Shown: piece after piece, positions 11,037-24,758 of the stretch
Position numbering within the stretch: position 1 is the first letter of the stretch
Layout of the letters: each line of letters begins with the position of its first letter
Origin: Phellopilus nigrolimitatus
Taxonomy: Eukaryota > Basidiomycota > Agaricomycetes > Hymenochaetales > Hymenochaetaceae
Direction: 5' to 3'
Assembly: GCA_021029095.1 (NCBI GenBank)
Contig: JAJOHG010000001.1
Coordinates: forward strand, 682,001 to 746,000
Length of the DNA stretch: 64,000 nucleotides
The notes under the pieces: model-generated
What the model saw: the letters and a program-made list of their open reading frames with translations, nothing else
Told to the model about the DNA's origin: nothing
Database searches by the model: none
Position numbers and translations under genes: made by a program

Positions 11037-13042
11037 ATGCTAAAAACCCGTTCAAAAGAAGAAGAATTGAATCAGACCGTTGACAGACCAGCAAAACGAG
11101 CCCGCCTTAGCCCAGAGACGAAGGAGGGACTAAAAGATGAAAATGGCGTAGCTCAAATCCTTCAAAGCGAGGATGTAGAGGGAGACACTACAAAGGCAGC
11201 GGAAGATGATGTCGATGAAGATGGAACAATGCTCGTTGACGAGCCTTCACGCGCGTCCGATCTCTACCTCGACACGGTACGTACGTTTCACGCGTTCGCG
11301 TTTCGTATCTTACTGTTTCTCAGATAAACCGAGCTGCTCTTGATTTCGACTTTGAAAAACTGTGCTCGGTGTGCCTGTCTAATATAAACATATATGGTTG
11401 CCTCGTATGCGGAAAGTATTTTCAAGGGAGAGGGCGTAACTCTTATGCTTACGCTCATTCCATTCACGAAGACCACCACGTCTTTATAAACCTGGAGTCA
11501 AGAAGAGTGAGGCATTTTTATCTCTCAGATAACTTATGTGTAGACTTATAGATGATAGGTATACGTTCTTCCCGATGGCTATCCGGTTTCTGATCCTTCG
11601 CTAGAGGACATCTCCTTCGTTTTGGCCCCGTCCTTCATGCCTCATTCCATCGCAACTTTATCTTCTCCAGCTCATTTGCGAAAGCTCTCTTATGATCTCG
11701 CAAACAAACCATATCTTCCTGGATATATCGGTCTCAACAACATTAAACGACACGACCACTTGAATGTCATAATTCTCGCACTGACGCACATACCTCCTTT
11801 GCGCGACTATCTATTGCTTTCCGACTTCCGCGGGAAAGAGAGCGAACTTCTCAAGCGTTTTGCCGGCCTCGCAAAAAAGCTCTGGAACCCACGACTGTTC
11901 AAAAGTCAAGTCAGCCCTCATGAATTTCTGCAGGAGGTTGGGCGCGCCAGTGCGAGTAAATTCAGGCTAGAAGAGCAAGGAGATCCGACAGAATTTTTAG
12001 GCTGGCTTCTCAATCGTCTGCACAGGGACATGGGTGGTACCAAGAAAAAGAATTCAAGTGCGCTGCCCCTAATTTCGTCCAACTTCTCGCCTCGACGATT
12101 TATCGGGTTTTGCACTTAGGCGTTATTTTCTCGACGTTCCAAGGGGAGCTCCGTATGGATACTCAACAAGTTGTCGTACGGCCAGAAGATGAATCAAGTC
12201 ACCGACCCCAATTTGACATTGATCGAGGTGCGTTACCGAAGCCAAATTCATGCAGGTGGTAGCGCTCATGGTGTAATGCTAAGACACGAAGACGATCATT
12301 TCTCCGTTTCTATTCCTGTCTGTCGACCTTCCACCACCCCCTTTGTTCCAGGATTCCGTCGAAAAGAACATCATCCCACAAGTCAGTTTGGCATCCGTCC
12401 TTTCCAAGTATGACGGACAAACTACTCAGGTATAACGTTTGATAGCCTAGATGTCGCCATGTCTCAATTGCATTCTTTAGGAATCCTTGGGCCAGCTACG
12501 GAGATTTAAATGCCAGCGATTACCGCGTTATCTGATTCTTCACTTTAAGCGCTTTACGAAAAACATCTTTGTTGAAGAGAAAAACCCGACCATCGTGAAC
12601 TTTCCTCTACGTGGGGTTGATTTCCGTGATTGTAAGTTTTTCTTAATTTACAACATTTGCACCCACGACTAACCGGAGCGCGGAAGTCCTGGATGGTCCA
12701 CCGAATCATCCGCCGACAACATATGATCTGATTGTCAATGTCATTCACGAATCAGTTGCGGGAACAACGCGGGATAAGGTGAATACGGCCTGGAAGGTGC
12801 ATCTGCGAGCAGGTGCGGGAGGCGGTGACCATGAGAAGTGGTACCAAATCCAGGATTTGATTGTCGAGGAAGTGAGAAAAGAAATGATCTTCTTGGGGGA
12901 GACTGTCCTTCAAGTGAGTGGCAAGCTCAATAATTAAGATTCTTTTATGTTTGCTCATGGATTCGCGATGCAGATATGGGAAAGACGCGATGCATCTGCA
13001 TCGGCGCCTGTCGGCAAAGAAGCCGCAAAGTCGGCGGTTTGA
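11037..13042 (+). CDS. SAD1: Tri-snRNP-associated inactive ubiquitin hydrolase SAD1/USP39
   Basis: Spliceosome assembly factor that keeps the U4/U6.U5 tri-snRNP intact; nuclear. The N-terminus is acidic with a basic patch (PAKRARLSPETKEG), a likely nuclear signal. It is followed by a ZnF-UBP finger: CSVCLSNINIYGCLVCGKYF, then GRGRNSYAYAHSIHEDHHVF. The USP-like fold starts at GLNNIKRHDHLNVIILAL, where the catalytic cysteine of true deubiquitinases is absent, as is normal for this family. Later landmarks are GDPTEFLGWLLNRLHRD, RRFKCQRLPRYLILHFKRF and the end segment KWYQIQDLIVEEV...LQIWERRDAS. The TGA at 13040-13042 ends the last exon. Roughly nine or ten exons with 45-60 bp introns. It is flanked by mitochondrial ribosome genes but is not itself mitochondrial. 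Confidence 0.93.
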
Positions 13043-13680
13043 CAGGTGGGAATAGTAATGGAGAAAAATATGTGTATACATTGTTCTTCGAATATACACC
13101 CAGGGAATCACATCGCACCGCTGAAGATGATTTCGTTTCGTGCTTTGTTAAAACTCCGTCTATTCTGATATACGATATGATATACGTAAAGTCCCGAGCA
13201 ATGCTGGAACCTTATGAGGATTTGTTAACTGGATCTGGGGCTGTGGGAGTATTGTTCGACTTTTCCGAAGATAGTTGCGAAGATAGGGGAGACTGCGCTC
13301 CGAGCCTGTGACCTATCGTATGAAGACCGGGAGAGGGGCTTATCATATGCAATGTGCTTACTCGGTGTCGCCAGAAGTTCCGGCTTTGATCAGAGGTTGA
13401 AAGATATAAAGACCGGAAACCACGCCTTCAGATAAATAAAAGACATGAAGCTCTGAAAACGTGATGGATTGTTGAAAAGTTATTTACCCGTCGCAGCGGC
13501 GATGGAAAGGCTAAAAATATTCGCTCGTCGCGACATCTTTTATGCAGACGTGGTACTAGTAGGCAGTAAAGCAGGACGAGTCAACACAAATCAAGCAAAT
13601 GGATATGGTCACGCGACGTCTACAAACATTCAAAGTTAAAAAAGCAGAAAACTTGCTTCAGCCCCACCAGCCTGTTGAAC
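13043..13680. other. Intergenic: SAD1 3' flank and mL40 promoter
   Basis: About 640 bp. Open frames at 12976-13311 and 13599-13829 overlap neighbouring genes in other frames and show no domain. Nothing else supported. Confidence 0.5.
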
Positions 13681-14247
13681 ATGTCCTCTTCGCTAATCAA
13701 CACATCCAAGCTTTCTATTCCACGACAGCATCTTCGACCAGGCCGTATTTATGTACGAAATGCCGGCCGAAAGGCTGTTCACGGCGACCCTCAGAACGAA
13801 TTAATTCGCCGCGTCCTGTACCCCAGTAATATCCGTAACAAGGAGTCGCCGACCGGGACTTGGAGACCCGATGTTGCGAAAGCACTCAGACGTGCTATAC
13901 CGTCGAAGCAGGCGCATGAGACGGTCGAGCGAGCATGGCTATTGCACGAACGACATGTGCGCTGGAAGCGAGAAGCGGAGTCGGAGCGCAAATTCGAGTG
14001 CATGCGAAGGGCCATGGAGGAGTTGGAGAGGGTTGATCCCGTCCTTTTTAAGGAGGCGAATCGTACGGAGGATCCAAGAAAACGTACGGAAGCGGAGACG
14101 GAGCTGCTTAAGACACTGAAGGGTACGGAGAGGAAGGCATTTGAGGGAAGGTTACCGGGGCTCTTTCCACGCGAAATGCGTCTACCTACAGACACACCTC
14201 CCCGAGCAGGCTGGGATTATAGCTGGAAGTCGCTCTCATCATCGTGA
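13681..14247 (+). CDS. MRPL28: Mitochondrial large-subunit ribosomal protein mL40
   Basis: Intronless gene of 188 residues starting MSSSLINTSKLSIPRQ at the first ATG of the frame; the serine- and arginine-rich, acid-free first ~35 residues look like a mitochondrial presequence. The body matches the fungal mL40 (yeast Mrpl28) family: DVAKALRRAIPSKQA, ETVERAWLLHERHVRWK, a long charged helix with ECMRRAMEELERVDP, and the C-terminal signature LFPREMRLPTDTPPRAGWDY. The protein is a component of the mitochondrial 54S subunit. It is the third mitoribosome-related gene within 7 kb. The frame is intact. Confidence 0.85.
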   Translation: MSSSLINTSKLSIPRQHLRPGRIYVRNAGRKAVHGDPQNELIRRVLYPSNIRNKESPTGTWRPDVAKALRRAIPSKQAHETVERAWLLHERHVRWKREAESERKFECMRRAMEELERVDPVLFKEANRTEDPRKRTEAETELLKTLKGTERKAFEGRLPGLFPREMRLPTDTPPRAGWDYSWKSLSSS

Positions 14248-14766
14248 TGGTAATTTGTGAGTAAATGTCTTGCTTTGCCGCTGTTTTCACTGAACAAAAA
14301 CATTAAGTGCGTAGGTTCTATCCCAGTCTATCTTTCCTTAAATTTGCATATTCCTGGTATTAGACTCCAGAGCTCTATGAAACTGCTATCTATCGTTTAC
14401 ACCTCTTATAAATGACTTCATCGCCTATGAGAGATGATACCGAACTAAAGACCCTGCTCGATGGCGCCGTTTAAAAAGGAACTGTCATGTCATTTGATTT
14501 GTGCGAATCGCCGGCGATGGCTTTGAAGCTGCATTCGCAGCGTTAAGAGCGATTATCTCCCATTTATTTTTGTCTGACGTAGAGGTTTTCAAAAATTGCG
14601 TGCAACGTTTCGCATTAACTTCTGACTCTTCAGTGGAGACGCGTTTCTAAATGTTCACGTGACCACGATAGACACGACACTCGCCCGAGTTTTACCTCCT
14701 TTCATTTCGTACTGGTGGCACCATTGCATAGCTATTCCTCCCCGTTTGTCATTTCCTGGACCGACC
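14248..14766. other. Intergenic region upstream of CSN2
   Basis: About 520 bp. No open frame with coding character, no RNA gene. Presumably the mL40 terminator region and the CSN2 promoter. Confidence 0.5.
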
Positions 14767-16788
14767 ATGGATGACGATGATGCTGATTATATGCAAGGAT
14801 CCGACGAGGTGAGCTCTCTTTTGAGGCCAGGGTTTCTTTTGTTCTTTGTTCATGTAGTCTATCCCAGGACTACAACTTCGACTACTCTGACGACGATGCA
14901 GAGGAAAGCGGCGGAATTGATCTTGAAAACAAGTACTACAAAGCCAAATGTGAGTTTTTAAATGGCCTTCCGGTAACGCCATTCGATTCTGAAGTAATCT
15001 CAGCAAAAAAAGAAGATACTCCAGAAGAAGCACTGGTGGCGTTCAGAGATGTCGTAGAGAAAGAAGAACAAAGGGGGGAATGGTACGTTGGGCCAGTGCA
15101 ATCCAATTTGTCATTTTATCCATCTCCTTAAATTAAGGGGATTTAAAGCATTGAAGCAGGCCACCAAATTGCTTTACCTCGTCCTTCACAGGCCTAATGA
15201 TGCACTTGCAACATACACCGAATTGTTGACATACACTAGGTCCGCTGTGACACGCAATTATTCTGAGAAATCTATCAATACTATTCTGGACTATGTTGGT
15301 GGAGGAGCTGGTGAAGCACTTGACATGGATATTTTAGAACGGTTTTATCAAGTGACAAGGGATGCTCTGCTAGAAGCGAGAAACGAGGTTTGTGTTACTT
15401 TCTCTGCAGCGTTCTACTTCCTGTTTAACTATGACTATGCAGCGTCTTTCGGCAAAGACGAACCTGAAACTCGCAAAGCTTTGGCTTGACAGAGGGGAAT
15501 TTGGCCGTTTGGAACATGTATGTTACTTGTGCTTCCGTTTGCTCTCGTATCTTACTTCTTTTCCTTAAGGTTCTTCGGGATTTGCATCGAATGACCGAAG
15601 AATCGGAGGATCAACAGTCTCGGGGGACACAGCTGCTTGAAATTTATGCCCTTGAGATCCAAATGCACAATGCAACAAGGAACTTCAAGAAGTTAAAGGT
15701 AAGTTATATAGCTCTAGTCAGCGGTGCTTTCTAGCCATTAACGTCTTTGTAGGAGATCTACAACGCGTCCAATGAAGTTCGCTCTGCCATCCCTCATCCT
15801 CGTATTTTGGGTGTCATCAAAGAATGTGGTGGGAAAATGTGGATGGGAGAACGTAAATTGTCGACTTCTAGGTTAAACGTTTTCTTAACTCTTGAGACAG
15901 ATCAATGGAACCGAGCCAGCGAAGATTTCTTCCTGTCTTTTCACAACTACGATGAAGCAGGCTCGCCTCAGCGTATACAAGTTCTGAAGTACCTCGTGCT
16001 TGCGAACATGCTTACCGGGAGTGCCGTCAATCCATTTGACAGCCAGGAGACTAAGCCGTAAGTTTAAGCGTTTACGTTGGAGCGTATCGTGTATATCGGG
16101 GTTTCCCATACAGGTACAAAAATGACCCTCAGATCAAGGCAATGACAGACCTTGTTGATGCATACCAACGGCGTGAGGTCCATGCTGCCGAGAGAATCTT
16201 GCACGGTAAGACAATATCCGTTAATTCCAATACCGCCACTAATTAAATACGAATCATAGATAACCAAGCTACTATCATGAATGATCCTTTCATAGCATCA
16301 TACATCGGCGATTTACTCAGGAGCTTGCGCACATCGTACCTGATAGATCTTATCAGACCATATACTCGGCTCGAGTTGACATTCCTAGCAAGAGTGAGCA
16401 CATTTTCACGAATGGGCGATGCCGTCTAAAGGGCTTAAACTGCTTTCAGCAATTAAACGTTAACAGAGATGAGGTGGAAGAGATGCTTATTGATCTGATC
16501 CTCGAGGGAAAAGTCGAGGGCCGGATCGATCAAGTGGGGATGCGACTGGAGCTAGACCGAAAGTACGTTACTCGCTTCATTTTTTTTTTTAGGAGCGATG
16601 TCGTTTGAATGTTGTGTTGCAGACAAAATCTGGAGAAGAGGCGATATGAGGCGTTGACGAAATGGACGGATGCGGTTGAAAGTATCTACTCAGCAGTCAC
16701 GCAAAAAGCGTCGTCCGGTGGTAGGAATGGAGAAGGTTCACTCATGAATGCGCCAGATGTGTACGGGTCGCTGGCGGCGTTTGCTTGA
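14767..16788 (+). CDS. CSN2: COP9 signalosome complex subunit 2
   Basis: PCI-domain subunit of the COP9 signalosome, which removes Nedd8 from cullins; CSN2 contacts the cullin-RBX1 end of the ligase. The protein starts [14 protein letters not shown]; after the first intron comes [24 protein letters not shown] acidic sequence, then [13 protein letters not shown] and [17 protein letters not shown]-like helices follow: [48 protein letters not shown]. The middle holds [34 protein letters not shown] and [20 protein letters not shown]. The PCI winged helix is at [20 protein letters not shown] and [13 protein letters not shown]. About ten exons. The TGA is at 16786-16788. FAB1 starts 206 bp downstream on the same strand. 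Confidence 0.93.
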
Positions 16789-16993
16789 TTTGTTGGAATT
16801 TGTAGCACACGTGTTGTACTTTAGTCACTCTGCCTTGCCTTGCCTTTCTGGGCTACTGTCCTCTCGAAACTCATTTGCGCACTACCAAGTTTCTCCAAAT
16901 GCCCCCCGGGCCTCCTGTGCCGCCTTGCGCCTTTGCACCCTCTTGAGGAGTGGAAACGACGCGTACTGTGATACACTGTTTCCTTTTCTAACC

Positions 16994-19900
16994 ATGGAGT
17001 CCCCTCAATTCTTCCCTGCTTCGCCCATAAGTGCGAGTGGCGGGCCTTCCAAGTCAAGCAGCAGCTCAGCAAGGGTTGTCGACGATGTGACAAGCTTAAC
17101 GAGCTTCAACCCGTTCTCAGAAGAGGATGAGCACGACCAGTCATCATACACCCTCGTTAGCTCGCTTTTCTCGCGCATGAAGAACTCGTTCGCAGCGCCA
17201 CTGTCATCGGTAGCGGGCGCGTCGACGAGCACGAATAATCAAGGAAATGCTCCGCTGAACGAGCAAAGACGGACATCTGGTGGAATTTATCCAACTCAGC
17301 TGACGAGTCCAACTCTCAAGCCCGTGTCGGACAGACTGCGTCCGAAAATCGTTGGTGCTTCGGGTCCTTCTCTGGCTCCGCCTCTCGTGTCTGTTGTCCC
17401 TGCGCTTTCGGAAACACCGACATTCAACACAGAATATGAGAAACCTTCAAATAGCAGTGGACTTTTTTATTCACCTACTGCTGACTCGCAGGACGGGGGG
17501 TTGTTTGGCACTGCCATACCAGGTTTTCCGATTCAAGATGATGCGAGAAGCATACATACTACAACTAGTTTGAAGAGATCAGCGTCAGTATCAAAGGTCA
17601 TTCGACGGATACGGGGAGAAGGTGTGTCTCGAACCGCTCCCATTTTATTTACAAGCTTACTCCTCTGCTTAGGATTATCGCGAGACTATTGGATGGACGA
17701 TGAAAACTGCAAGGAATGTTACGATTGTAAGAGTGTTTTCACAACATGGAGACGGAAGCATCACTGTAGAATATGTGGTATGTCCTGACCACTACTTTGC
17801 TGTGGGTTCGAAATTTATTGTACAATTAGGTCAGATTTTTTGCTCCCGGTGTGCATCGAATGTCATCAAAGGATCACGGTTTGGTCATGAAGGCATGCTT
17901 CGTGTCTGCAATTTATGCCTCGAGAAGCTGCATCATGATGATGATGACGACGACGACAGGCGCTCAGTCGTCTCCACCTTTTCCTCGCCCTTTCCTTATC
18001 ATGCGGTGGATCAGTATTTACATTCGTTAGGGCATCACTCGCAGTCCCCATTTGCTGCATCGCAGCTCTTTGGACGCACCGATGAACCGTACAATCTCTA
18101 CTCAATAGCTGAGACGAGGCATCAATTTTCGGGATCTGACTGCAGTGGAAGCGTTTCTAGACCTCTATCTCCAGGCGACGAAATGGACAATCAATGGGAA
18201 GAGTCTGGGAATGCTCTACCTGCACCTTTCCGCCGCGCTCTTACCGATGAAGAGAAGGATACCCTAGTTGATCCAGATCCGTTTCCTGCCGACCAGTCAC
18301 CAACCGGTCCTCGGTCTGGAATGAAGACTCCTATTGATTTGCAAACCGTCATACCTTTCCCGACTAATGGGACGAAAAGCACGATACAGTTCCCCGGAAG
18401 CTCTCCAGAGCACGGTCTAGACAGCCCTTATCCATCCAGCGCACTACGCTCGAGAGTGAATTCATACGCCGAGACTGAGATACCAACACCATTTCTTCGC
18501 AGTAGAGTGCATAGTCGCCTTAATGAACTTAGCATTGGCGAGGCTGGCTGGCGGACTAGACGCGAAAGTACCGCGTAAGTATAAATTTATCTACTCGAGC
18601 AGGATGTCGTGTTCAAAGTTTCTCAGTTATGCACAGGAGTTGAACACTATTTCCATGTTTCATCTACGTATCATGTTACGTCAGATGCTCACGACGGAGG
18701 CGATATCGAATATCAAGGAGTGGGAAGAAACACTTTTGAAGCTTGCCCTTCGCATCGCAAAAGATCTCACTTTTACCGCATATCCTTATCGCGAAGGTGC
18801 TGATATGGACGTGCGACGGTACGTTAAGATCAAGAAAATTCCTGGTGGATCTCCAAAGGACTCGGAGTACATCGATGGAGCTGTCATTACCAAAAATGTT
18901 GCCCACAAGCAGATGTCGAGGTCTCAGCGAAACCCCCGAATTATGTTTGTGACTTTTCCGCTCGAATTTCAGCGCGTAGAGGGACAGTACATGCACTTCG
19001 GACAGATCGTCCGTCAAGAGAAGGAATATCTGGGAAACTTAGCCAGTCGCATCGCAGCGCTAAGACCACACGTCGTATTGGTAGAGAAGTCTGTGTCCCG
19101 CTTGGCACTGGAAGCACTTGTCGAGCACAATATCGCTGTGGCGAGGACTGTGAAGGAGTCTGCTATCCAACTCGTATCTCGCATGACTCAAGGGGACGTC
19201 TTCTCTTCGATAGATAAGTTGGCTTTTGAGCCTCGTCTTGGACATTGCGCGCAATTTCGTTTACAGACTTTCGACCACCCTTTAATTCCGTCCCGAAGGA
19301 AAACGTACATGCGATTTGAGGGTTGTAGTCGCGATCTTGGGTGTACGATTATCTTGCGTGGCGATGATATGGATCATTTGAAACGAATTAAAAAGGTCAC
19401 GCTCTTTTTGACATTCATTGTCCGGAATTTGAAGCTGGAGACACACTTGTGGAAGGACTCTGTCCTCACTGCTCCGCATCTGACGGCAGACGCTGCTCCA
19501 CAGGCGTATCTTACGCCTGCTTTGTCAGTTTCTCCGCCCAAACGTGTATCACCGTTTTCCAGCCTGGCAAACACTCCCGAAGGCCCTGATGCAGGGGATG
19601 TAGAATATTACTCTTCCTCGGAGCAATCAGTAGGAGAGGAACTTCCTAGTGAAGAAGCGAAGGCTTTGGAGCTCTCGCGTCGAGTTCAGGATTCCCTGAA
19701 GCCGTACTTGAGAACATTCATATCGGTTTCTGCTACCCTTCGCTTTCCTCCACCGTACCCAATCAGACGAATGAAGGAGCTTGATGACGAACTTCACTGT
19801 GTTCGTAGGGCATGGGAAGATGAAATTATACGGTCAGAGGAGAAACCAGCGACGCCGAAGCGCAATCAAGAGGGGACGATGACAGCGTCTTCTGACACCA

Positions 19901-22900
19901 TCACCACCTCTGAAGATATTAAGGCACAAATTGAAGCATTACCTTCCTCTGGTGTGTTAGACACTCCATCAACTGACAGCAGATCGTCAACCCACACGGA
20001 CGGGTCGACGCTTACCTTCATCCCCGATTATTTCTCCCACAAACTCACTCGATCTGCTTCTTATGCAAGTCTCAGGCCGTCATTCGGTACTTCTGCTATG
20101 ACACATACACTACCGATGCCTGAAGGCTTAGAAGAAGTGATGCTGAGAGACGAGGCGGATATCGCTGCGCAAAGTTCCGTGGACCTCGTTCGGTGGCAAC
20201 ATGACGAGCAGCGACGCGTATGGGAATGGTATTTGCGAAAAAACAAGGATGACTTCGTCGTCGACAAGTACCAGTGCATCAGTGTTATGGAGTTTACTCT
20301 TCCCATTACTGAGCTAGGCCATCATCGAGCCTGCTTTCCTCCAGAGCTGGCTTACATGACGTTCTACGGTCAAAACGACTGTACCTTGGGACAGTTTATT
20401 GACAAGGCCGTGCACGATAATCTGATTCAATTCCTGGATCCGAGTGCCATTTGCACTGGCAAGGCTTGCGATCAGCCGTTGGGTCGCCATTGCCGAGTTT
20501 TTGTCCATAACGAGAGCCGCCTCTTGGTGTACGTTGAGCACTGGAATGGGCAGATTAACTCTTTCCATGCATCGCCTCCAGACCTTATTACTACTTGGAG
20601 CGCATGCAGGGTGTGTGGGTCTGCTACACCTTTCATTCCTGTCTCTGAGGAGATGCAACGATATTCGTTCGCAAAGTTCCTCGAGCTTCACTTCTACCCC
20701 GCAGACGTCCAACTCGTTCAGGGAGCTGGGTGTATTCACAATATCTACCAACACCATATTCGATACTTCGCTATGAGAGGAATGACGGTGATGTTCCAAA
20801 CGGATCCGATAGTCCTATATGAAATCGTTTACCCCCCGAGTCGCGTCCGTATAAGAAGGGAGACTTTATTCCAACTCAAGAATGCCGATTACGAGCGGTT
20901 ATTGAAAAGGAACGCACAGTGGTACACTGCTCTTGTGGATGATTTGAGGCTAATTGACATGGATGCCGCTACTGGTGATGATGAAACGGACGCAAAGCTC
21001 ACGGCAGACATAAGTCTTCTCATCGAGCGGGCAACTGCAGAGCGCGCAGAGATGGCTCAGCTAATTCAAGATATTTACAAGGATACTTCACCCGTCGACA
21101 CCCTCGCTCTAAATCGCGTGCGAGCTGAACGTCAAGACAGGATAGTTGCGTGGGAGGCTGATTTTGACAGGCTTCCAAAACCCAAGTTATCTCAAGTTAC
21201 TGAGAGAGAAGGACGTAGAGGTTCAGCCTTCGGTTCCGTGCGAGCAATGTGGCCTAAGCGTTACGAGTTCCCTGGCGTTCCGGAAAACCTTCAATTACCC
21301 CCGCCGCCCAGCGTGTCAGAATCCGAGGAGATGCCTGTTTTGGAAGGGCAGGTGACAGGAGACTCTGCTGCCTCAGCGTCTGATGTATCCGACGTTGAGG
21401 TTCTACCAGAAACAGATGAAGTGTCTACTTCATCGTCGGACCCTACTCCGACTCCTGCGAGCTGTGTAGATCAGGCGAATCAGAGCTCTTTAAAGGGCGA
21501 CTCAGATAGTGATTCGACTATTGCAGCAGCCACTCGAATCGGTCGAGACTCAAATCTTGGTAATGAACTATCCGATGTTCCATCTCAGGTATGTTCATAT
21601 GGTTATCAAACTCACCTATTTAATTCAACCATTGCTGTAGGAAGAGAATAGCGAAGCCGAGGGAGCAGGTCCTATGCCACCGTTGTCCAGACTACCCCGA
21701 CGCTCTGGCCAGCATCCTAGCGTGGCAGACTTAATACAGCGATATCAAGATTTCCTTCCACCTTCTGTTTCAACGGAGTTAGCCGCGTCGGCATTCCCTC
21801 CTCATACGCCCCCAGCTGTTGAGAGCGATCAAGAGATGCCAACAAATCGGCTGTCGGCTCGGCCAAGGCTCAAAAGCAAGCCAAAGGCGCCAACCAGAAG
21901 GGAGTCTGTTTCTGATTTCGAGCATAGTTATGCCGCAAATGTGGCACCGAGGTATCTCACGCACAAGAGGCCGGGGGCTCTTGGACAAGGTCATAATTCT
22001 GTTCAAGGTCGTAATAGTCGAATTCCAGGCCCACCGCCCTCATCGATGGACTCGAGAGATTCGTCAAGAAGGACATCTCCTGACAAGCGCACTTCTTTCC
22101 ATAGGCACGATGCAGAGTCGACTGTGTGGGGAGGCCGAACTTCACCGCCTCCGTCGAAACTTTCGATGGTCACAGGGCCCAGCAGAGGTGGTAAATCCAG
22201 GATTGCCAGTCGAAATATTCCGAAGGAAAAAAATCAGTCTCTGCGAGTTCCATCAGCGTCGAATGTTAGGGGGGTGGTTCGAAAGACTCCAAACACGAAT
22301 AATGTTGGCGGAAAAGTAACCAACATCACGCGTCACTTTGAACGGATACATAAAGACAACGAGCGGTCAAGCAGACGCTATGCTGTCATTCGAGGCAGAC
22401 GAGCTCGTCCAGTCGCGTCGTCCCGCGCCACAGTCGAAGTGTTCGATAGCGTCAAAGATGCCATTAAAGATGTATCTGACGTCTCCGATGACTCATCGAG
22501 TGAAGCTGACGACGAGGATGAGGACGACGATGAGAGGGAGCCCGATATCAATAAGGCAAATAAGGCAGTCGCTTTTGTCCCGCCTGCAGTTCTGGATGAA
22601 GAATCGAATATTGAGGGCAATGCTGAGTCACTTGGCAAAACAACCTCATCGCAAGACTCTGCGCCAGTCCTTACAATGGCACCGGACTCATCAGAAGTAT
22701 CTGCACTATCATCTAGTCCCACGATTGAAGCAAGGACTTCAGTCAAGGATTTGTCTGCAGCCACTCTTCAGACACATACTATCGTCGAAACACCTGGTGA
22801 GACACCACCGCCCTCGGACATAGAAGCCGGTCCATCTACTCTCGATCGACCTTCTACCATCATGAAAGCGCTATCAGGATTTTGGCCAAATCACGTTCGG

Positions 22901-24573
22901 AACCAGTTCGATTTCGAGGGCGACGATCCTATGGCAGATCCAGAGCACATTTTTCGGGAATCATCCATGGTTGTACGAACAGACGAGCCAACCTCTATAA
23001 TCGCTTTGGCACTCAAGTAAGTTTTTTTAACCGTTATTTCGCAGCATTCTAACGTGTCTCAGTTCTCCGCAGTATCGCGATATGCTTGCAAAGTCTCGAG
23101 CAGATAAGCGAAACGTCAAAGAACCTAAACTCTCAGAAGGTGGCGAGGCGTTCATGCCAGATGACGTTTCTGTCGCAGAATCAAGCTCGACATGGGGTGT
23201 TGTTAATGTTGGCTCTACGGATGACGGTAATCCTACCGATGATTTGCGAGTCCCGTCCTCGAAACTGCCCTGGGCTATATGTAAGGCGTCTATTATTTTC
23301 AGACGAGTTCTTCTAACTAGCTATTATCAGCCTTTGAAAGCGGTGGTTTAACTATCACCTGCACAATTTTGTACCCCGAGCAATTCGACGCACTGCGCAG
23401 GACATATGACTGTGAGAAAAGCTTGATCGAATCGCTGGCTCGATGTGTCAAATGGAATGCCAGCGGAGGCAAATCTGGATCTGCCTTCTTGAAGACTCTA
23501 GGTCAATATCGATTTTGTCTGCTTCTAGTTCTGCGAACTAAAATCAACTTTCCTTGATTTGAAGATGATCGATTCATTGCGAAGGAATTGTCACGGCCTG
23601 AATTGGAGACGATGGCTACGTTTGGACCTGCGTACTTCGATTACATGTCTTCTGCGGTGACGGCTGATGTATGTCAATTTCCTTGAAGTCATTCTGATAG
23701 ATGACTAAACTTGATTTACAGCGACCGACACTTTTGGCCAAAGTCTTCGGCATCTACAAGCTGGTGTTCAGAAAAACAGCGAAAGAAAGGTCATCTAGGT
23801 CTAAGTCTACGTCGATGAATCTCTTGGTTATGGAAAACCTCTTTTACGACAAACGATTCCAAAAGGTTAGTGGGTCGCGTCTACTATTTTCTATGACTTC
23901 AACTGGTCCTTTGCAGATCTTTGATCTTAAAGGCTCGACTAGGAACCGCCATGTGCAATCTACTGGCCGCGAGAACGAGGTATTACTTGACGAGAATCTT
24001 GTTCAGAGTGAGCTTAAGAGGTTCGAAAGTTCAACAAGCAGACTAATATATGGCCATTTAGCTGCACACCTTTCTCCATTCTATGTGCGAGAGCATGCGA
24101 AGCGAATCCTCCGCGGCGCATTGTTCAATGACACGAAGTTCCTTGCGGATATTAACGTCATGGATTACTCGCTTGTCGTTGGGGTGGACAGTGCCAAGAA
24201 CGAACTCGTCGTGGGCATTGTCGGTGCGTAGTAAAGGTCTGCCCTCATTCGTATGGGAACTAAAATCTCACTAGACTATATCCGGACATACACTTGGGAT
24301 AAGAAGCTGGAAAGCTGGGTCAAGGAATCGGCCTTCCTCACTGGCGCAGGAAAAGGCGAGCCAACCATTGTGACACCCAAACAGTACAGACAGAGATTCC
24401 TGAGCGCCATGGAGCGGTACTTTCCCCTTGTGAGTAGATCCAGCTTCAAAGCATCAAAATTTCGATGTCTCACTGTAAGATACGTTACACAGGTCCCCGA
24501 CCGGTGGATGAAGCAAAGAGACTTGCCGGAAGACGAGGGCAATAGCCTTCTTGATTTATGGCCAGACTGGTAA
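16994..24573 (+). CDS. FAB1: 1-phosphatidylinositol-3-phosphate 5-kinase Fab1/PIKfyve
   Basis: Makes PI(3,5)P2 on vacuolar and endosomal membranes, controlling vacuole size and acidification. Start at 16994 ([17 protein letters not shown]); upstream in-frame sequence lacks a better ATG. Domains in order: a FYVE zinc finger (17690-17930) with [14 protein letters not shown], the PI3P-binding [10 protein letters not shown] and, after an intron, [10 protein letters not shown] and RVCNLCLEK; a long linker with an acidic Asp run; a Cpn60/TCP1-like chaperonin domain (about 18930-19480) with [12 protein letters not shown] and [11 protein letters not shown]; the Cys-rich Fab1 region (about 20280-20900); and the C-terminal PIP kinase domain (about 23370-24570) with [12 protein letters not shown] and the catalytic [11 protein letters not shown]. 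Very large central exon 18.5-21.6 kb. All parts are intact. It ends 185 bp from the convergent LTV1 gene. Confidence 0.95.
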
Positions 24574-24758
24574 TCTTTTTTTTTTTTGTGGACCTTGTTT
24601 TGTTGTAGCATATCATCCTATCCTCCATTCACACTGCTCTGCTCTTTCCTCTATTCTCTTGCTTCGCATAGGTTCATATCTGTACAACATACAACACTCC
24701 TGACTTACATGTAGTGTAGATTATTCTCAACGATGTCAACGAAATACCCAAATGCAAT

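Noticed and set aside
20314..20799. 161-codon minus-strand ORF inside FAB1
   Set aside because: Antisense shadow of the FAB1 exon.
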